This document shows positions 28,939 to 37,435 of a DNA stretch of 64,000 nt, in pieces. Under the pieces are notes generated by a model. It did no database searches and was not told where the DNA came from. It saw only the letters and a program-made list of their open reading frames with translations. Every line of letters begins with the position of its first letter. Position 1 is the stretch's first letter. The stretch comes from Pseudonocardia autotrophica (GTDB lineage Bacteria; Actinomycetota; Actinomycetes; Mycobacteriales; Pseudonocardiaceae): positions 6,138,001-6,202,000 of the forward strand of contig NZ_AP018920.1 in the NCBI RefSeq assembly GCF_003945385.1. The letters run 5' to 3'. Both the position numbers and the translations under genes were made by a program.

Positions 28939-30978
28939 ATGAGCAGACAACGGGTCGCGATCGACGTCGGGGGAACCTTCACCGACGTCTGTGTCTTCGA
29001 CGAGGACGGGCACGACGTGCAGGTCACGAAGGTGCCCTCGACCCCGGACGACCCGATGCGCGCCGTCCTCGACGGTGTCGCCCGCGGCGGGATCGACCTG
29101 CGCCGGGTGTCGCTGTTCTCGCACGGCACCACGGTCGCGACGAACGCGCTGATCACCCGCAGCTTCCGGCCGGCGGCGATGGTCACCACCCACGGTTTCC
29201 GGGACGTCATCGAGATCCGCGACGGGACCCGCGACGACCTGTGGGACGCCTACGCCGACGTCGCGCCCCCCTACATCCGCCGCCGCGACCGGTTCGAGGT
29301 GCCGGAACGGGTCGACCACGCCGGCCGGATCGTCACCCCGCTCGACGAGCCCGCCGCCCGCGAGCTCGCCCGGCTGCTGCGCCGGCGCGGGGCGCAGACC
29401 GTCGCGGTCTGCTTCGTCAACTCCTACGCCAATCCGGTGCACGAGATCCGGATGCGGGAGATCCTCGAGGAGGAGCTCCCCGGGGCGTCGGTGTCGACCA
29501 GCGCCGAGATCCTCCCGGAGATCTTCGAGCACGACCGGTTCACCACGACGGTCGCGAACGCCGTGCTGGCCCCGCTGGTCAGCGGCTACGTGAGCCGGCT
29601 GGCCGAGGAGCTGCGCGACGGCGGGTACACCGAGGACCTGTTGCTGCTGCACTCCGGCGGCGGGTCGATGACCCCGCGCACCGTGGAGCGCTATCCGGTC
29701 CGGCTGGCCGCCAGCGGGATCGCCGCGGGCGCCATCGCGGCCCGGCACGTCGCCGTGCAGTGCGGGTTCCCGGACGCCATCGGCCTCGACATGGGCGGCA
29801 CCAGCACCGATCTCTCGCTGATCCACGGCGGCTCGCTGCGGATGACCAAGGAGTGGTCGGTCGAGTTCGGGTACCCGATCATCTTCCCGTCGATCGAGGT
29901 ACTGACGATCGGCGCGGGCGGCGGATCGATCGCGCACATCGACGACGCCGGGTCGCTGCGCAACGGGCCGCAGTCGGCGGGCGCCGACCCGGGGCCGGCC
30001 TGCTACGACGGCGGCGGGCAGCTCGCGACCAACTCCGATGCGAACCTGCACCTCGGCAGGCTCGGGCGGTCGCTGGCCGGTGGCGCCAAGGAGCTGCGGC
30101 CGGACCTCGCCGAGAAGGCACTGCGCAGCACGGTCGCCGATCCGCTCGGCCTCGACGTGGACCGGGCCGCGGAGGCCGTGCTGGAGGTCGCGAACGCCAA
30201 CATGGCCGACGCGGTCCGGCTGATCTCCATCCGTCGCGGCTACGACCCGCGCGGCTTCGCGCTCGTCGCGTTCGGCGGGGCCGGTGGCCTGCACGGCGCC
30301 GAGATCGCCCGTGAGCTGAACATCCCCACCGTGATCGTCCCGCCCAATCCCGGCGTCACCTCGGCGCTGGGCTGCCTGCTCGTCGACATCCGGCACGACC
30401 TGTCCGCCATGTTCGGCGGCCGCACCGACGAGATCGACGCCGCCGACCTGGAGGACGCGTTCGCCGGGCTGGAGTCCGAGGCCACCGCCCGGATGCACGC
30501 CGAGGGCGTCGCCGACGCCGACGTCGTCCTGCAGCGCACGGTCTCCATGCGCTACCTGGGGCAGTGGCGCTCGCTGCAGGTCGACTGCGGGCGCGACGGC
30601 GACGCGCTCGGCGAGGCGGTGGCGCGGTTCCACGAGCAGCACGAACGCGAGCACGCGTTCCGCCGCGACGACACCCCGGTCGAGATCTACCAGCTCGGCC
30701 TCACCGCGATCGGCACCACGCCGAAGCCGTCGTTCCCCCCGCATCCGGTGGCGACCGGCGAGCCGGAGCCCGACCGCAGGCGGCCGGTGCACTTCGCCGG
30801 ATCGGGTTGGGTGGACACCGCCGTGTACGACCGGGACGGGCTGCGCACCGGACACACCCTCGACGGCCCCGCGGTCGTCGAACAGCTGGACTCGACGACC
30901 CTCGTCCCACCGGGCAGCCGGGCCGAGGTCGACGAATGGCTCAACATCCGTATCCGGATCGCCGGAGGTACCCCATGA
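28939..30978 (+). CDS. Hydantoinase/oxoprolinase subunit A
   Basis: ATP-dependent amidohydrolase subunit of 679 residues. Hydant_A_N begins RVAIDVGGTFTDVCVFDEDG (phosphate-binding, actin-like), SHGTTVATNALITR follows. The second nucleotide-binding part has LLLLHSGGGSMTP, GLDMGGTSTDLSLI, and FGGAGGLHGAEIARELNI. ATG behind ggagg. It overlaps the subunit B gene by 4 bp. The family covers N-methylhydantoinase, 5-oxoprolinase and acetophenone carboxylase-type enzymes, so the substrate cannot be assigned from sequence. A flanking PucR regulator and aminotransferase suggest nitrogen-compound catabolism. Confidence 0.9.
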   Translation: MSRQRVAIDVGGTFTDVCVFDEDGHDVQVTKVPSTPDDPMRAVLDGVARGGIDLRRVSLFSHGTTVATNALITRSFRPAAMVTTHGFRDVIEIRDGTRDDLWDAYADVAPPYIRRRDRFEVPERVDHAGRIVTPLDEPAARELARLLRRRGAQTVAVCFVNSYANPVHEIRMREILEEELPGASVSTSAEILPEIFEHDRFTTTVANAVLAPLVSGYVSRLAEELRDGGYTEDLLLLHSGGGSMTPRTVERYPVRLAASGIAAGAIAARHVAVQCGFPDAIGLDMGGTSTDLSLIHGGSLRMTKEWSVEFGYPIIFPSIEVLTIGAGGGSIAHIDDAGSLRNGPQSAGADPGPACYDGGGQLATNSDANLHLGRLGRSLAGGAKELRPDLAEKALRSTVADPLGLDVDRAAEAVLEVANANMADAVRLISIRRGYDPRGFALVAFGGAGGLHGAEIARELNIPTVIVPPNPGVTSALGCLLVDIRHDLSAMFGGRTDEIDAADLEDAFAGLESEATARMHAEGVADADVVLQRTVSMRYLGQWRSLQVDCGRDGDALGEAVARFHEQHEREHAFRRDDTPVEIYQLGLTAIGTTPKPSFPPHPVATGEPEPDRRRPVHFAGSGWVDTAVYDRDGLRTGHTLDGPAVVEQLDSTTLVPPGSRAEVDEWLNIRIRIAGGTP

Positions 30979-32939
30979 GCAGCCGGACCCCGGGCGGACT
31001 CGACCCGGTGACCTTCGAGGTCCTCAAGAACGCCTTCGTCACCGCGGTCGATCTGATGAGCGAGCAGATCATGCGGACCTGCTACTCGTTCGTCATCTAC
31101 GCCCGCGACTTCTCGTCGGCCCTCTGCGACGCCGAGGGCAACACCGTCATGCAGGGCAGCGACGACATCGCCGTGCACGTCGGAACGCTGCACTTCCAGT
31201 GCAAGGCGGTCCTGGAACAGTTCGGCGACGACATCCACCCCGGTGACGTCTTCGCCGTGAACGACCCGTACCGCGGCGGCACCCATTTCAACGACGTCAG
31301 CTTCATCCGGCCGATCTTCGTCGGCGACGAGATCATCGGGTACGCGCAGAACAAGGGGCACTGGGCCGACATCGGCGGCTCCGTCCCGGGATCGTTCGAC
31401 GTGAACGCGGGCGAGCACTTCGGCGAGGGATTGCGGATCCCGCCGCTGCGGGTGTGGAGCCGGGGACACCGGCTCGACGACGTCGCCCAGCTGCTGGTCT
31501 CCAACACCCGCTCGCCCTACAGCGCCGAGGGCGACCTCAACGCACAGGCCGAGGCGACCTCGGTGTGCGAGCGGGAGGTGCTGCGGCTGGTCGAGCGCTA
31601 CGGCCGGGACACCGTGGTGGCCGCGATGGCCGGCGTGCAGGACTACGTGGAGCGGCTCGTGCGGGCCCGGCTCGCCGAGCTGCCGACCGGCACCTGGGAG
31701 ACCGTCGACCACCTGGACGCCGATCCGGGCGCCGGGGAGGGGCTGATCCCGGTCCGGATCCGGATGACGATCGACGGCGACGGCGTCCACTACGACCTGA
31801 ACGGCAGTGCCCCGGTCGTCTCGACGTTCCTGAACTCGGGCTACGGGACGACGTTCTCCGCGCTCTACGCGGGCACCAAGACCTTCTTCCCCGAGGTGCC
31901 GCTGAACTCCGGCTTCTACCGGGTCGTGCGCGGAGACATCGGCCCGGAGGGGACGGTGGTGAACGCGGGCTGGCCGTACGCGGTCACCGGGTTCTGCTCG
32001 GGGCCCTACGAGAAGCTGATGAACGGCCTGTTCGAGATGTGGTCCTCGGTCATGCCGGAGCGGGCCATGGCCTGCGCGTTCAACCTGGAGTACCTGCTGA
32101 TCGGCGGCCGGGACGCGCGCACGGCCGATCGGCCGTTCTTCATGTGGTACGACTGGATGGCCGGTGGCTGGGGCGCCCGTTCGTCCAAGGACGGACCGAG
32201 CGCGACCGCTCCCGTCTTCGGCCCCGGGCTCGCGGTGCAGCCGGTCGAGGGCCAGGAGCGGCTCTCCCCCGTGCTCATCACCGAGCACCGGATCGTGCCG
32301 GACTCCGGCGGTCCCGGCCGGTATCGCGGCGGCTGCGGGCTGGAGAAGGGCGGGACGCTCACCGACTGCGCGGGCACGGTCATGTCCTACTGCTGCGACC
32401 GCTCCCGGTCGGTCACCTGGGGGATCGAGGGCGGGCTGCCGTCGGTGCCGCACGGGGTGTGGCTCAACCGGGACTCCGACGAGCCGCGGTTCCTCGGCGC
32501 GACCTTCTCCGGTGTACAGGTCGAGCCCGGTGACACCTTCACCCGGCCGTCCGCGGGTGGCGGCGGGCTGGGCGATCCGCTGGACCGGGACCCGGCGGCC
32601 GTGGTCGAGGACGTGATCGACGGCTACGTCTCGCTCGCCGGCGCCGAGCGCGACTACGGCGTCGTGGTCCGCGCCGTCGATCCCGAGCTCGACCGGTACG
32701 AGATCGACGCCGAGGCGACCGGCGAGGCCCGGGATCAGATCCGCTCGGCCCGGCGCGGCTGGCTGGAGGCCGATCCGGCCGACGTCGCGCGTCGCTACCG
32801 GGACGGTGAGCTGGACACCGCCGATCTGGTGCGCCGCTACGGCGTCATCGTCGACTGGGGCACCGGCGAGCTGCACCCGGACACCACGGCCGAGTACCGG
32901 GAGCTGCTGCGGCGCCGGGCCGTCGCGCACTGGACCTGA
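30975..32939 (+). CDS. Hydantoinase/oxoprolinase subunit B
   Basis: Partner subunit of 654 residues. The hydantoinase B pattern is clear: LDPVTFEVLKNAFVTAVDLM, DDIAVHVGTLHFQ, VFAVNDPYRGGTHFNDV, and TRPSAGGGGLGDPLDRDP near the C-terminus. ATGA overlap with subunit A shows coupled translation and a heteromeric enzyme. The stop lies 1 bp before a large hairpin. Confidence 0.9.
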   Translation: MSSRTPGGLDPVTFEVLKNAFVTAVDLMSEQIMRTCYSFVIYARDFSSALCDAEGNTVMQGSDDIAVHVGTLHFQCKAVLEQFGDDIHPGDVFAVNDPYRGGTHFNDVSFIRPIFVGDEIIGYAQNKGHWADIGGSVPGSFDVNAGEHFGEGLRIPPLRVWSRGHRLDDVAQLLVSNTRSPYSAEGDLNAQAEATSVCEREVLRLVERYGRDTVVAAMAGVQDYVERLVRARLAELPTGTWETVDHLDADPGAGEGLIPVRIRMTIDGDGVHYDLNGSAPVVSTFLNSGYGTTFSALYAGTKTFFPEVPLNSGFYRVVRGDIGPEGTVVNAGWPYAVTGFCSGPYEKLMNGLFEMWSSVMPERAMACAFNLEYLLIGGRDARTADRPFFMWYDWMAGGWGARSSKDGPSATAPVFGPGLAVQPVEGQERLSPVLITEHRIVPDSGGPGRYRGGCGLEKGGTLTDCAGTVMSYCCDRSRSVTWGIEGGLPSVPHGVWLNRDSDEPRFLGATFSGVQVEPGDTFTRPSAGGGGLGDPLDRDPAAVVEDVIDGYVSLAGAERDYGVVVRAVDPELDRYEIDAEATGEARDQIRSARRGWLEADPADVARRYRDGELDTADLVRRYGVIVDWGTGELHPDTTAEYRELLRRRAVAHWT

Positions 32940-33002
32940 TGATCACGGATCGGGAACCGGGACGTTCGCTCACCGATCGGTCCGGTTCCCGATCCGTGAT
33001 CA
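32940..33002. repeat. Intergenic palindrome family, copy 1
   Basis: Perfect 21-bp inverted repeat: TGATCACGGATCGGGAACCGG at 32940-32960 pairs with 32982-33002, spacer 21 nt. Its outer TGA on the minus strand is the stop codon of the PucR gene. A nearly identical element lies at 44311-44373. It may act as a terminator for the two convergent genes, but its sequence conservation suggests a dispersed repeat. Confidence 0.85.
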
Positions 33003-34412
33003 CCCCTCGGCCAGCAGCGCCAGATAGATCCCCGCCAGCACGGCCGGGTCCCGCAGGTCCCCCACCAGCGCCCGCACCCGGCCGAGCCGGTGCCGGACGC
33101 TGTTCTCGTGCACGTGCAGCGCCCGCGCGGTCGCGGGCACGTCCTGGCGGTGCGCCAGCCAGGTCCGGACCGTGTCGAGCAGGGTCGGATCCAGCGGCGC
33201 GAGCAGCCCATCGGTCAGCTCCGCGGCCCGCTCGTCACCGATCTCGATCACCATCCGGTCCAGGACGCCGAGGTCCCCGGCCCGGACCGGCCCCCCGCCG
33301 GTCAGCGCCGAGCGGCGGGCGGCGAGCCGGGCGTTGCGGTGGCCGGGCCCCAGCGGCGCACCGGCCACGACGACGGCCGATCCCGCCACCGGCAGCGCAC
33401 CGGAGGGCGTCCCCTCCCCGACGACGGCCACCACCGCGCCGTCGAGCTCGCCGAGCAGGTAGGGCGCGCGCAGACCGTCCAGCGTGCGCTCGGCGTCGGC
33501 GAGCACCGCCCCGGTGACCAGCACGAGCACCGTCCGGTCCCGGTCGGCGGCCGGGCCGGTGCGCCCGGCGTCCGCTCCGTCCCCGGCGACCAGCCGGCTC
33601 AGCTCGGCGGCCCGGTCCCGGCGCCGGCGGGCCGCGTCGTCGTCCCCGGCCGCGGTGAGCCCGCCGAGCAGCCGCGCCACGAGTGTCACCGCCCGCACGA
33701 TCAGCGGGACCGGCGCCGCTCCGCGCGACGCCCCCGCCACCAGCCAGGCCCGCAGCTCACCACCCGGCCGGACGGCGGCGGCGAACAGCCCGTCGGCGTC
33801 CACCACCTCGACCGGTGGCCCGGTGACGGCGAGCCCGCGGAACCGGGTCCAGCGTTCCGCGGCACCGGCCCGCCCGGACGCCGGATCGGCGGCGAGCACC
33901 GACCCGTCCGGCCGGTGCAGCGCGGCCCCGCAGCGCAACGCGCGGGCGAGCCCGTGCACCAGAGCCTCCTGTGGCTCCGGCCCGCCGAGCAGGCCGGTCA
34001 GCGTGTCGGTGATCGCGGCCGACCGGCGGAAGGTGTCCCGGTCGCGGTCCAGCACGGCCACGTCGACGGCGCGGACGATCTCCCGGAACGGGGTCGCCTC
34101 CGGCACCGCGAACAGCGGCAGGCCCCGGCGGTCCGCCTCGTCGACCAGCTCGGCCGGGATCGCGTCGTGCACGATGCCGATCCCGAAGCCGAGCGCGGCG
34201 ACGTCACCGTCGGACAGCTCCGCGACCAGCTCCCGGTACTCGGCCGGATCGCCGAGCCGCAGCCCGGTGGTCAGCAGCACCCAGCCCGGCGGCAGCCAGC
34301 GGGTCGGCCGGCCGATCTCGACGACGTGCGCGCCGAGCACCGGGCGCCGCCGGCCCGGCACCACCGTGACGAGCCCGAACTCCTCGCGGTCGAGCAGGTC
34401 GTCGAGATCCAC
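33000..34412 (-). CDS. Second PucR-family transcriptional regulator
   Basis: Protein of 470 residues with the same architecture as the regulator at 27228-28814. N-terminal PucR domain: VVEIGRPTRWLPPGWVLLTTGLRL and GDVAALGFGIGIVHDAIP. C-terminal HTH: VPATARALHVHENSVRHRLGRVRALV. Divergent from the aminotransferase gene, its likely target. The stop codon is supplied by the intergenic palindrome. GTG start preceded by AAGGG; the TGTGGAT sites overlap its start. Confidence 0.85.
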   Translation of the reverse strand: MDLDDLLDREEFGLVTVVPGRRRPVLGAHVVEIGRPTRWLPPGWVLLTTGLRLGDPAEYRELVAELSDGDVAALGFGIGIVHDAIPAELVDEADRRGLPLFAVPEATPFREIVRAVDVAVLDRDRDTFRRSAAITDTLTGLLGGPEPQEALVHGLARALRCGAALHRPDGSVLAADPASGRAGAAERWTRFRGLAVTGPPVEVVDADGLFAAAVRPGGELRAWLVAGASRGAAPVPLIVRAVTLVARLLGGLTAAGDDDAARRRRDRAAELSRLVAGDGADAGRTGPAADRDRTVLVLVTGAVLADAERTLDGLRAPYLLGELDGAVVAVVGEGTPSGALPVAGSAVVVAGAPLGPGHRNARLAARRSALTGGGPVRAGDLGVLDRMVIEIGDERAAELTDGLLAPLDPTLLDTVRTWLAHRQDVPATARALHVHENSVRHRLGRVRALVGDLRDPAVLAGIYLALLAEG

Positions 34413-34457
34413 ACCCTTGTGGATAACACAACCGAGCCGTCCACAGGTGTGGATCCA
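34407..34457. promoter_or_regulatory. Cluster of TGTGGAT half-sites between PucR and aminotransferase
   Basis: ATCCACA-N4-TGTGGAT at 34407-34424 and the palindrome GTGGATCCAC at 34448-34457 together give four half-sites. TTGTG-N5-CACAA at 34417-34431 overlaps them. Likely operator for the divergent PucR protein. The sequence TTATCCACA inside it also equals a DnaA box, which may be coincidence. Confidence 0.5.
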
Positions 34458-34529
34458 CCGGGATCCGGCGGCCGATGTTCGGGGCTAGCGTCGGAGGTGA
34501 GTCCCCGCCCCCGCCGAGGAGGTCCGCCG

Positions 34530-35780
34530 ATGTCCGCGTTCTGGCATCCGTTCGCCGCCATGCACTCCGTCCGCGACAACCCGGTGACGATCACCCGCGG
34601 CGAGGACGTCTGGGTCTACGACGACGCGGGAACCCGCTACCTCGACGGCACCGCGAGCCTCTGGTACGCCAACGTCGGTCACGGCCGGCGGGAGATCGTC
34701 GACGCCGTCGCCGAGCAGCTCGGGCGGCTGGAGGCGTACTCGACGTTCACCGACTTCACTAACGAGCCCGCCGAGCGGCTCGCCGACGAGATCGCCGCCC
34801 GCGCCCCGCTCGACGGCGGCAAGGTCTTCTTCACCAGCGGCGGCGGCGACTCGATCGAGACCGCGGCCAAGCTCGCCAGGGAGTACTTCGGCGCGATCGG
34901 CGAACCGCAGCGGACGGTGCTGCTGCACCGTGAGCACAGCTACCACGGCACCCACGGCCTGGGCACCTCGCTGGCCGGCATCCCGGGCAACCGGCTGGCC
35001 GGGCCGTTCGTGCCGGACGTCGTGCAGACCCCGTGGGACGATGCCGCCGGCCTGGAGAAGGCGATCGTCGATCTCGGCGCGGAGCGGGTCGCGGCGTTCT
35101 TCTGCGAGCCGGTGATCGGTGCGGGCGGCGTGCTGCCGCCCCCGGAGGGCTACATCGAGGCCGCCGCCGAGGTCTGCCGCCGGCACGGGGTGCTGTTCGT
35201 CGCCGATGCCGTCATCTGCGGGTTCGGCCGGCTCGGCGACTGGTTCGGGGTGGAGCGCTTCGGGGTCCGCCCGGACATCGCCGTGTTCGCCAAGGGCGTG
35301 ACGTCGGGCTACCAGCCGCTCGGCGGGATCGTGGCGTCCGAGCGGATCGCCGCGCCGTTCTGGGACACCCCTGGCCGGATGTTCCGGCACGGCCAGACCT
35401 ACGCCGGTCATCCCGCGGCGTGCGCCGCGGGCAGCGCGACGATCGCCCTGATGGAGCGGGACGGCCTGCTCGCCAGGGCGGACGAGCTGGAGCCGCAGCT
35501 GCTGGAGCGGCTGCGGGGGATCGCCGACCACCCCCTGGTCGATCACGCGCGCGGGGGCACCGGTGTGCTCGGCGCGCTCGCGTTCGATCCGGAGCGGCTC
35601 GCCGGGGCACCGGACCTGCCGCAGCGGGTCTTCCGCGCGGCCCGCGAGCGCGGTGTGCTGATCCGCCCGATGGGCTCGGCCGTCGGCTTCTCCCCGCCGC
35701 TGACCACCACGGCCGAGCACCTCGACCTGCTCGCCGAGGTGACCGCGGCCGCCCTGGACGACGTCGCCGCCGGCCGGTAG
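34530..35780 (+). CDS. Class III (omega-type) PLP aminotransferase
   Basis: PLP-dependent transaminase of 416 residues. Visible are LDGTASLWYANVGHGRREI, the phosphate-binding FTSGGGDSIETAAKLAREY, FCEPVIGAGGVLPPP, the PLP-ring Asp region FVADAVICGFGRLG, and the Schiff-base Lys in FAKGVTSGYQPLGG. In most relatives the ring-binding segment reads DEV; here it is DAV. GAGGAGG precedes ATG 34530. Substrate unknown. The gene ends 4 bp before convergent rimI. Confidence 0.88.
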   Translation: MSAFWHPFAAMHSVRDNPVTITRGEDVWVYDDAGTRYLDGTASLWYANVGHGRREIVDAVAEQLGRLEAYSTFTDFTNEPAERLADEIAARAPLDGGKVFFTSGGGDSIETAAKLAREYFGAIGEPQRTVLLHREHSYHGTHGLGTSLAGIPGNRLAGPFVPDVVQTPWDDAAGLEKAIVDLGAERVAAFFCEPVIGAGGVLPPPEGYIEAAAEVCRRHGVLFVADAVICGFGRLGDWFGVERFGVRPDIAVFAKGVTSGYQPLGGIVASERIAAPFWDTPGRMFRHGQTYAGHPAACAAGSATIALMERDGLLARADELEPQLLERLRGIADHPLVDHARGGTGVLGALAFDPERLAGAPDLPQRVFRAARERGVLIRPMGSAVGFSPPLTTTAEHLDLLAEVTAAALDDVAAGR

Positions 35781-35784
35781 CCGA

Positions 35785-36252
35785 TCAGTCGCCGCGCCGG
35801 TCGCGGCGCATGGTGTGCGCGTCGGCGCCGGAGGGGCGGTAGTAGCGCTTGCGGATGCCGACGATCTCGAAGCCGTGCCGCTCGTACAGCGTGCGGGCCG
35901 GCTCGTTGTCGGTCCGCACCTCCAGGAACACGGTGGCGCGCAGCTCGTCGGCGACCTCCAGCAGCTTCGCCAGCAGGGCCCGGCCGATCCCGTGCCGCTG
36001 CCAGGCCGGGTCGACGCCGATCGTGTGCACCTCGGCCTCCGCCTGCGGCGGCCCGGCGACGATCGCGAGCCCCGCGTAGCCGACCAGCCCGGCGTCCGTG
36101 CGGGCGGCCAGGTAGGCCTGTCCGGAGGTGACGGCGTCCCGGAACGCCTGCGCGCTCCACGGGTCGTCGCCGGCGAACAGCAGCTGCTCCAGCTCCGCAC
36201 AGCGCTCGGCGTCGGCCCGGTAGAGCGGCCCGATCGTCACGGTCGTGCTCAT
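35785..36252 (-). CDS. rimI: GNAT acetyltransferase RimI
   Basis: N-acetyltransferase of 155 residues for the N-terminus of ribosomal protein S18 or related targets. The acetyl-CoA loop is VDPAWQRHGIGRALLAKLL, with VRTDNEPARTLYERHGFEIVGIRKRYY typical of RimI. Start ATG overlaps the tsaB stop. Order tsaE-tsaB-rimI is conserved in actinobacteria, but tsaD, which normally follows, is absent here. Confidence 0.92.
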   Translation of the reverse strand: MSTTVTIGPLYRADAERCAELEQLLFAGDDPWSAQAFRDAVTSGQAYLAARTDAGLVGYAGLAIVAGPPQAEAEVHTIGVDPAWQRHGIGRALLAKLLEVADELRATVFLEVRTDNEPARTLYERHGFEIVGIRKRYYRPSGADAHTMRRDRRGD

Positions 36253-36947
36253 GCGGTGACGCGCTTGCGGCCGGTGGGCTCGACGGCGTCCGGGCGGCGC
36301 AGGTACAGCGGCTCGAGCGGTTCGGGCTCCCGGCCGGCCCGCAGCGCGGCCGCGGCAACCCCGGCCAGGCCGGCCGGCGTGGGAGCGGCGGGACCGGTGA
36401 TCGCGACGCCGAGCCGGTCGGCGAACGCCGGGTCCCCGACGACCGTCCCGATCGCGAGCTCGCCGAGCCGGTCGGCCAGCCTCTCCGGCGGTTCGACGGC
36501 GGGACCGCTGAGCCGGCGGGCCGCCGGGTCGTAGGCCGCCCAGTACACCTCGCGGCGGCGCGCGTCGGTCACCACGAGCAGGTTGCCCGGCCCGCCCTGC
36601 GGATGCTCCGCGCCCGGCTCGTCGATCCCGGCCGCGGCGAGCGCGAGCGCGTCGTGCGAGCAGACGCCGTGCACGGCGACGCCGAGCGCGTGCCCGAGCG
36701 CGGCGGCCGAGGCGATCCCGACCCGCAGCCCGGTGAAGGGCCCCGGCCCGACGCCGACGACGACGGCGCCGACCTCGGACAGCGTCCGCCCGGTCTCCGC
36801 GCACAGCGCGCGGACGGCGGGCATCAGCAGCTCGCCGTGCCTGCGACCGTCGTGCGCGCGGACGGCGAGGGCCCGCGGGCTGTCCGCCAGCGAGACCAGG
36901 CCTGCGGTGACGACCGGGGTCGCGGTGTCCAGGGCCAGTACCAGCAC
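36249..36947 (-). CDS. tsaB: tRNA t6A biosynthesis protein TsaB
   Basis: Inactive-kinase-fold partner of TsaD in N6-threonylcarbamoyladenosine synthesis, 232 residues. Begins VLVLALDTATPVVTAGLVSL and has VVVGVGPGPFTGLRVGIASA, the family signature. GTG start 11 bp after tsaE; 4-bp overlap with rimI. The operon alr-hydrolase-tsaE-tsaB-rimI looks continuous. Confidence 0.93.
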   Translation of the reverse strand: MLVLALDTATPVVTAGLVSLADSPRALAVRAHDGRRHGELLMPAVRALCAETGRTLSEVGAVVVGVGPGPFTGLRVGIASAAALGHALGVAVHGVCSHDALALAAAGIDEPGAEHPQGGPGNLLVVTDARRREVYWAAYDPAARRLSGPAVEPPERLADRLGELAIGTVVGDPAFADRLGVAITGPAAPTPAGLAGVAAAALRAGREPEPLEPLYLRRPDAVEPTGRKRVTA

Positions 36948-36958
36948 GGTCGGCCAGC

Positions 36959-37435
36959 CTACGGGCGTGCGGTGCGGCGCAGCGTGGCGACCCTGGTCTC
37001 GTCGTCCCGGCGTTCCAGCACGACCTCGACGGCGCGCTCGGTGAGCCGGTCGGCGACCCCGATCCCCCACTCGACGGCGACGACCGCCCGGTCCAGCTCG
37101 GTGTCCAGGTCGAGATCGTCGAGCTCGGCGGCGACGTCGACGGAGCCGTCGGGGCCGCCCAGCCGGTAGGCGTCGACGTGCACCAGCGCCGGCCCGTCCC
37201 CGGACGCCGGGTGCTCGCGGGCGATCACGAAGGTCGGCGAGGCGACCTGCCCGGTCACCCCGAGGCCGCGGGCCAGGCCCCGGACCAGCGCGGTCTTGCC
37301 CGCGCCGAGCGGACCGGCCAGCAGCAGCACGTCCCCGGCGACGAGCTCGCGGCCCAGCTCCTCGCCGAAGCACTCGGTGTCGGCGACGGTCGGCAGCTCC
37401 CGGCGCACCGCGGCGGCACCCGCCGCGGGGATCAT
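36959..37435 (-). CDS. tsaE: tRNA t6A biosynthesis ATPase TsaE
   Basis: ATPase of 158 residues that drives the TsaBDE complex. P-loop LLLAGPLGAGKTALVRGLA, then GVTGQVASPTFVIAREH and LVHVDAYRLGG with the family's Asp. Overlaps the upstream hydrolase gene by 4 bp. Confidence 0.93.
   Translation of the reverse strand: MIPAAGAAAVRRELPTVADTECFGEELGRELVAGDVLLLAGPLGAGKTALVRGLARGLGVTGQVASPTFVIAREHPASGDGPALVHVDAYRLGGPDGSVDVAAELDDLDLDTELDRAVVAVEWGIGVADRLTERAVEVVLERRDDETRVATLRRTARP

Noticed and set aside
34417..34431. DnaA box TTATCCACA as part of a replication origin
   Set aside because: A single box inside a repressor-like dyad cluster; no second box or AT-rich unwinding region nearby.
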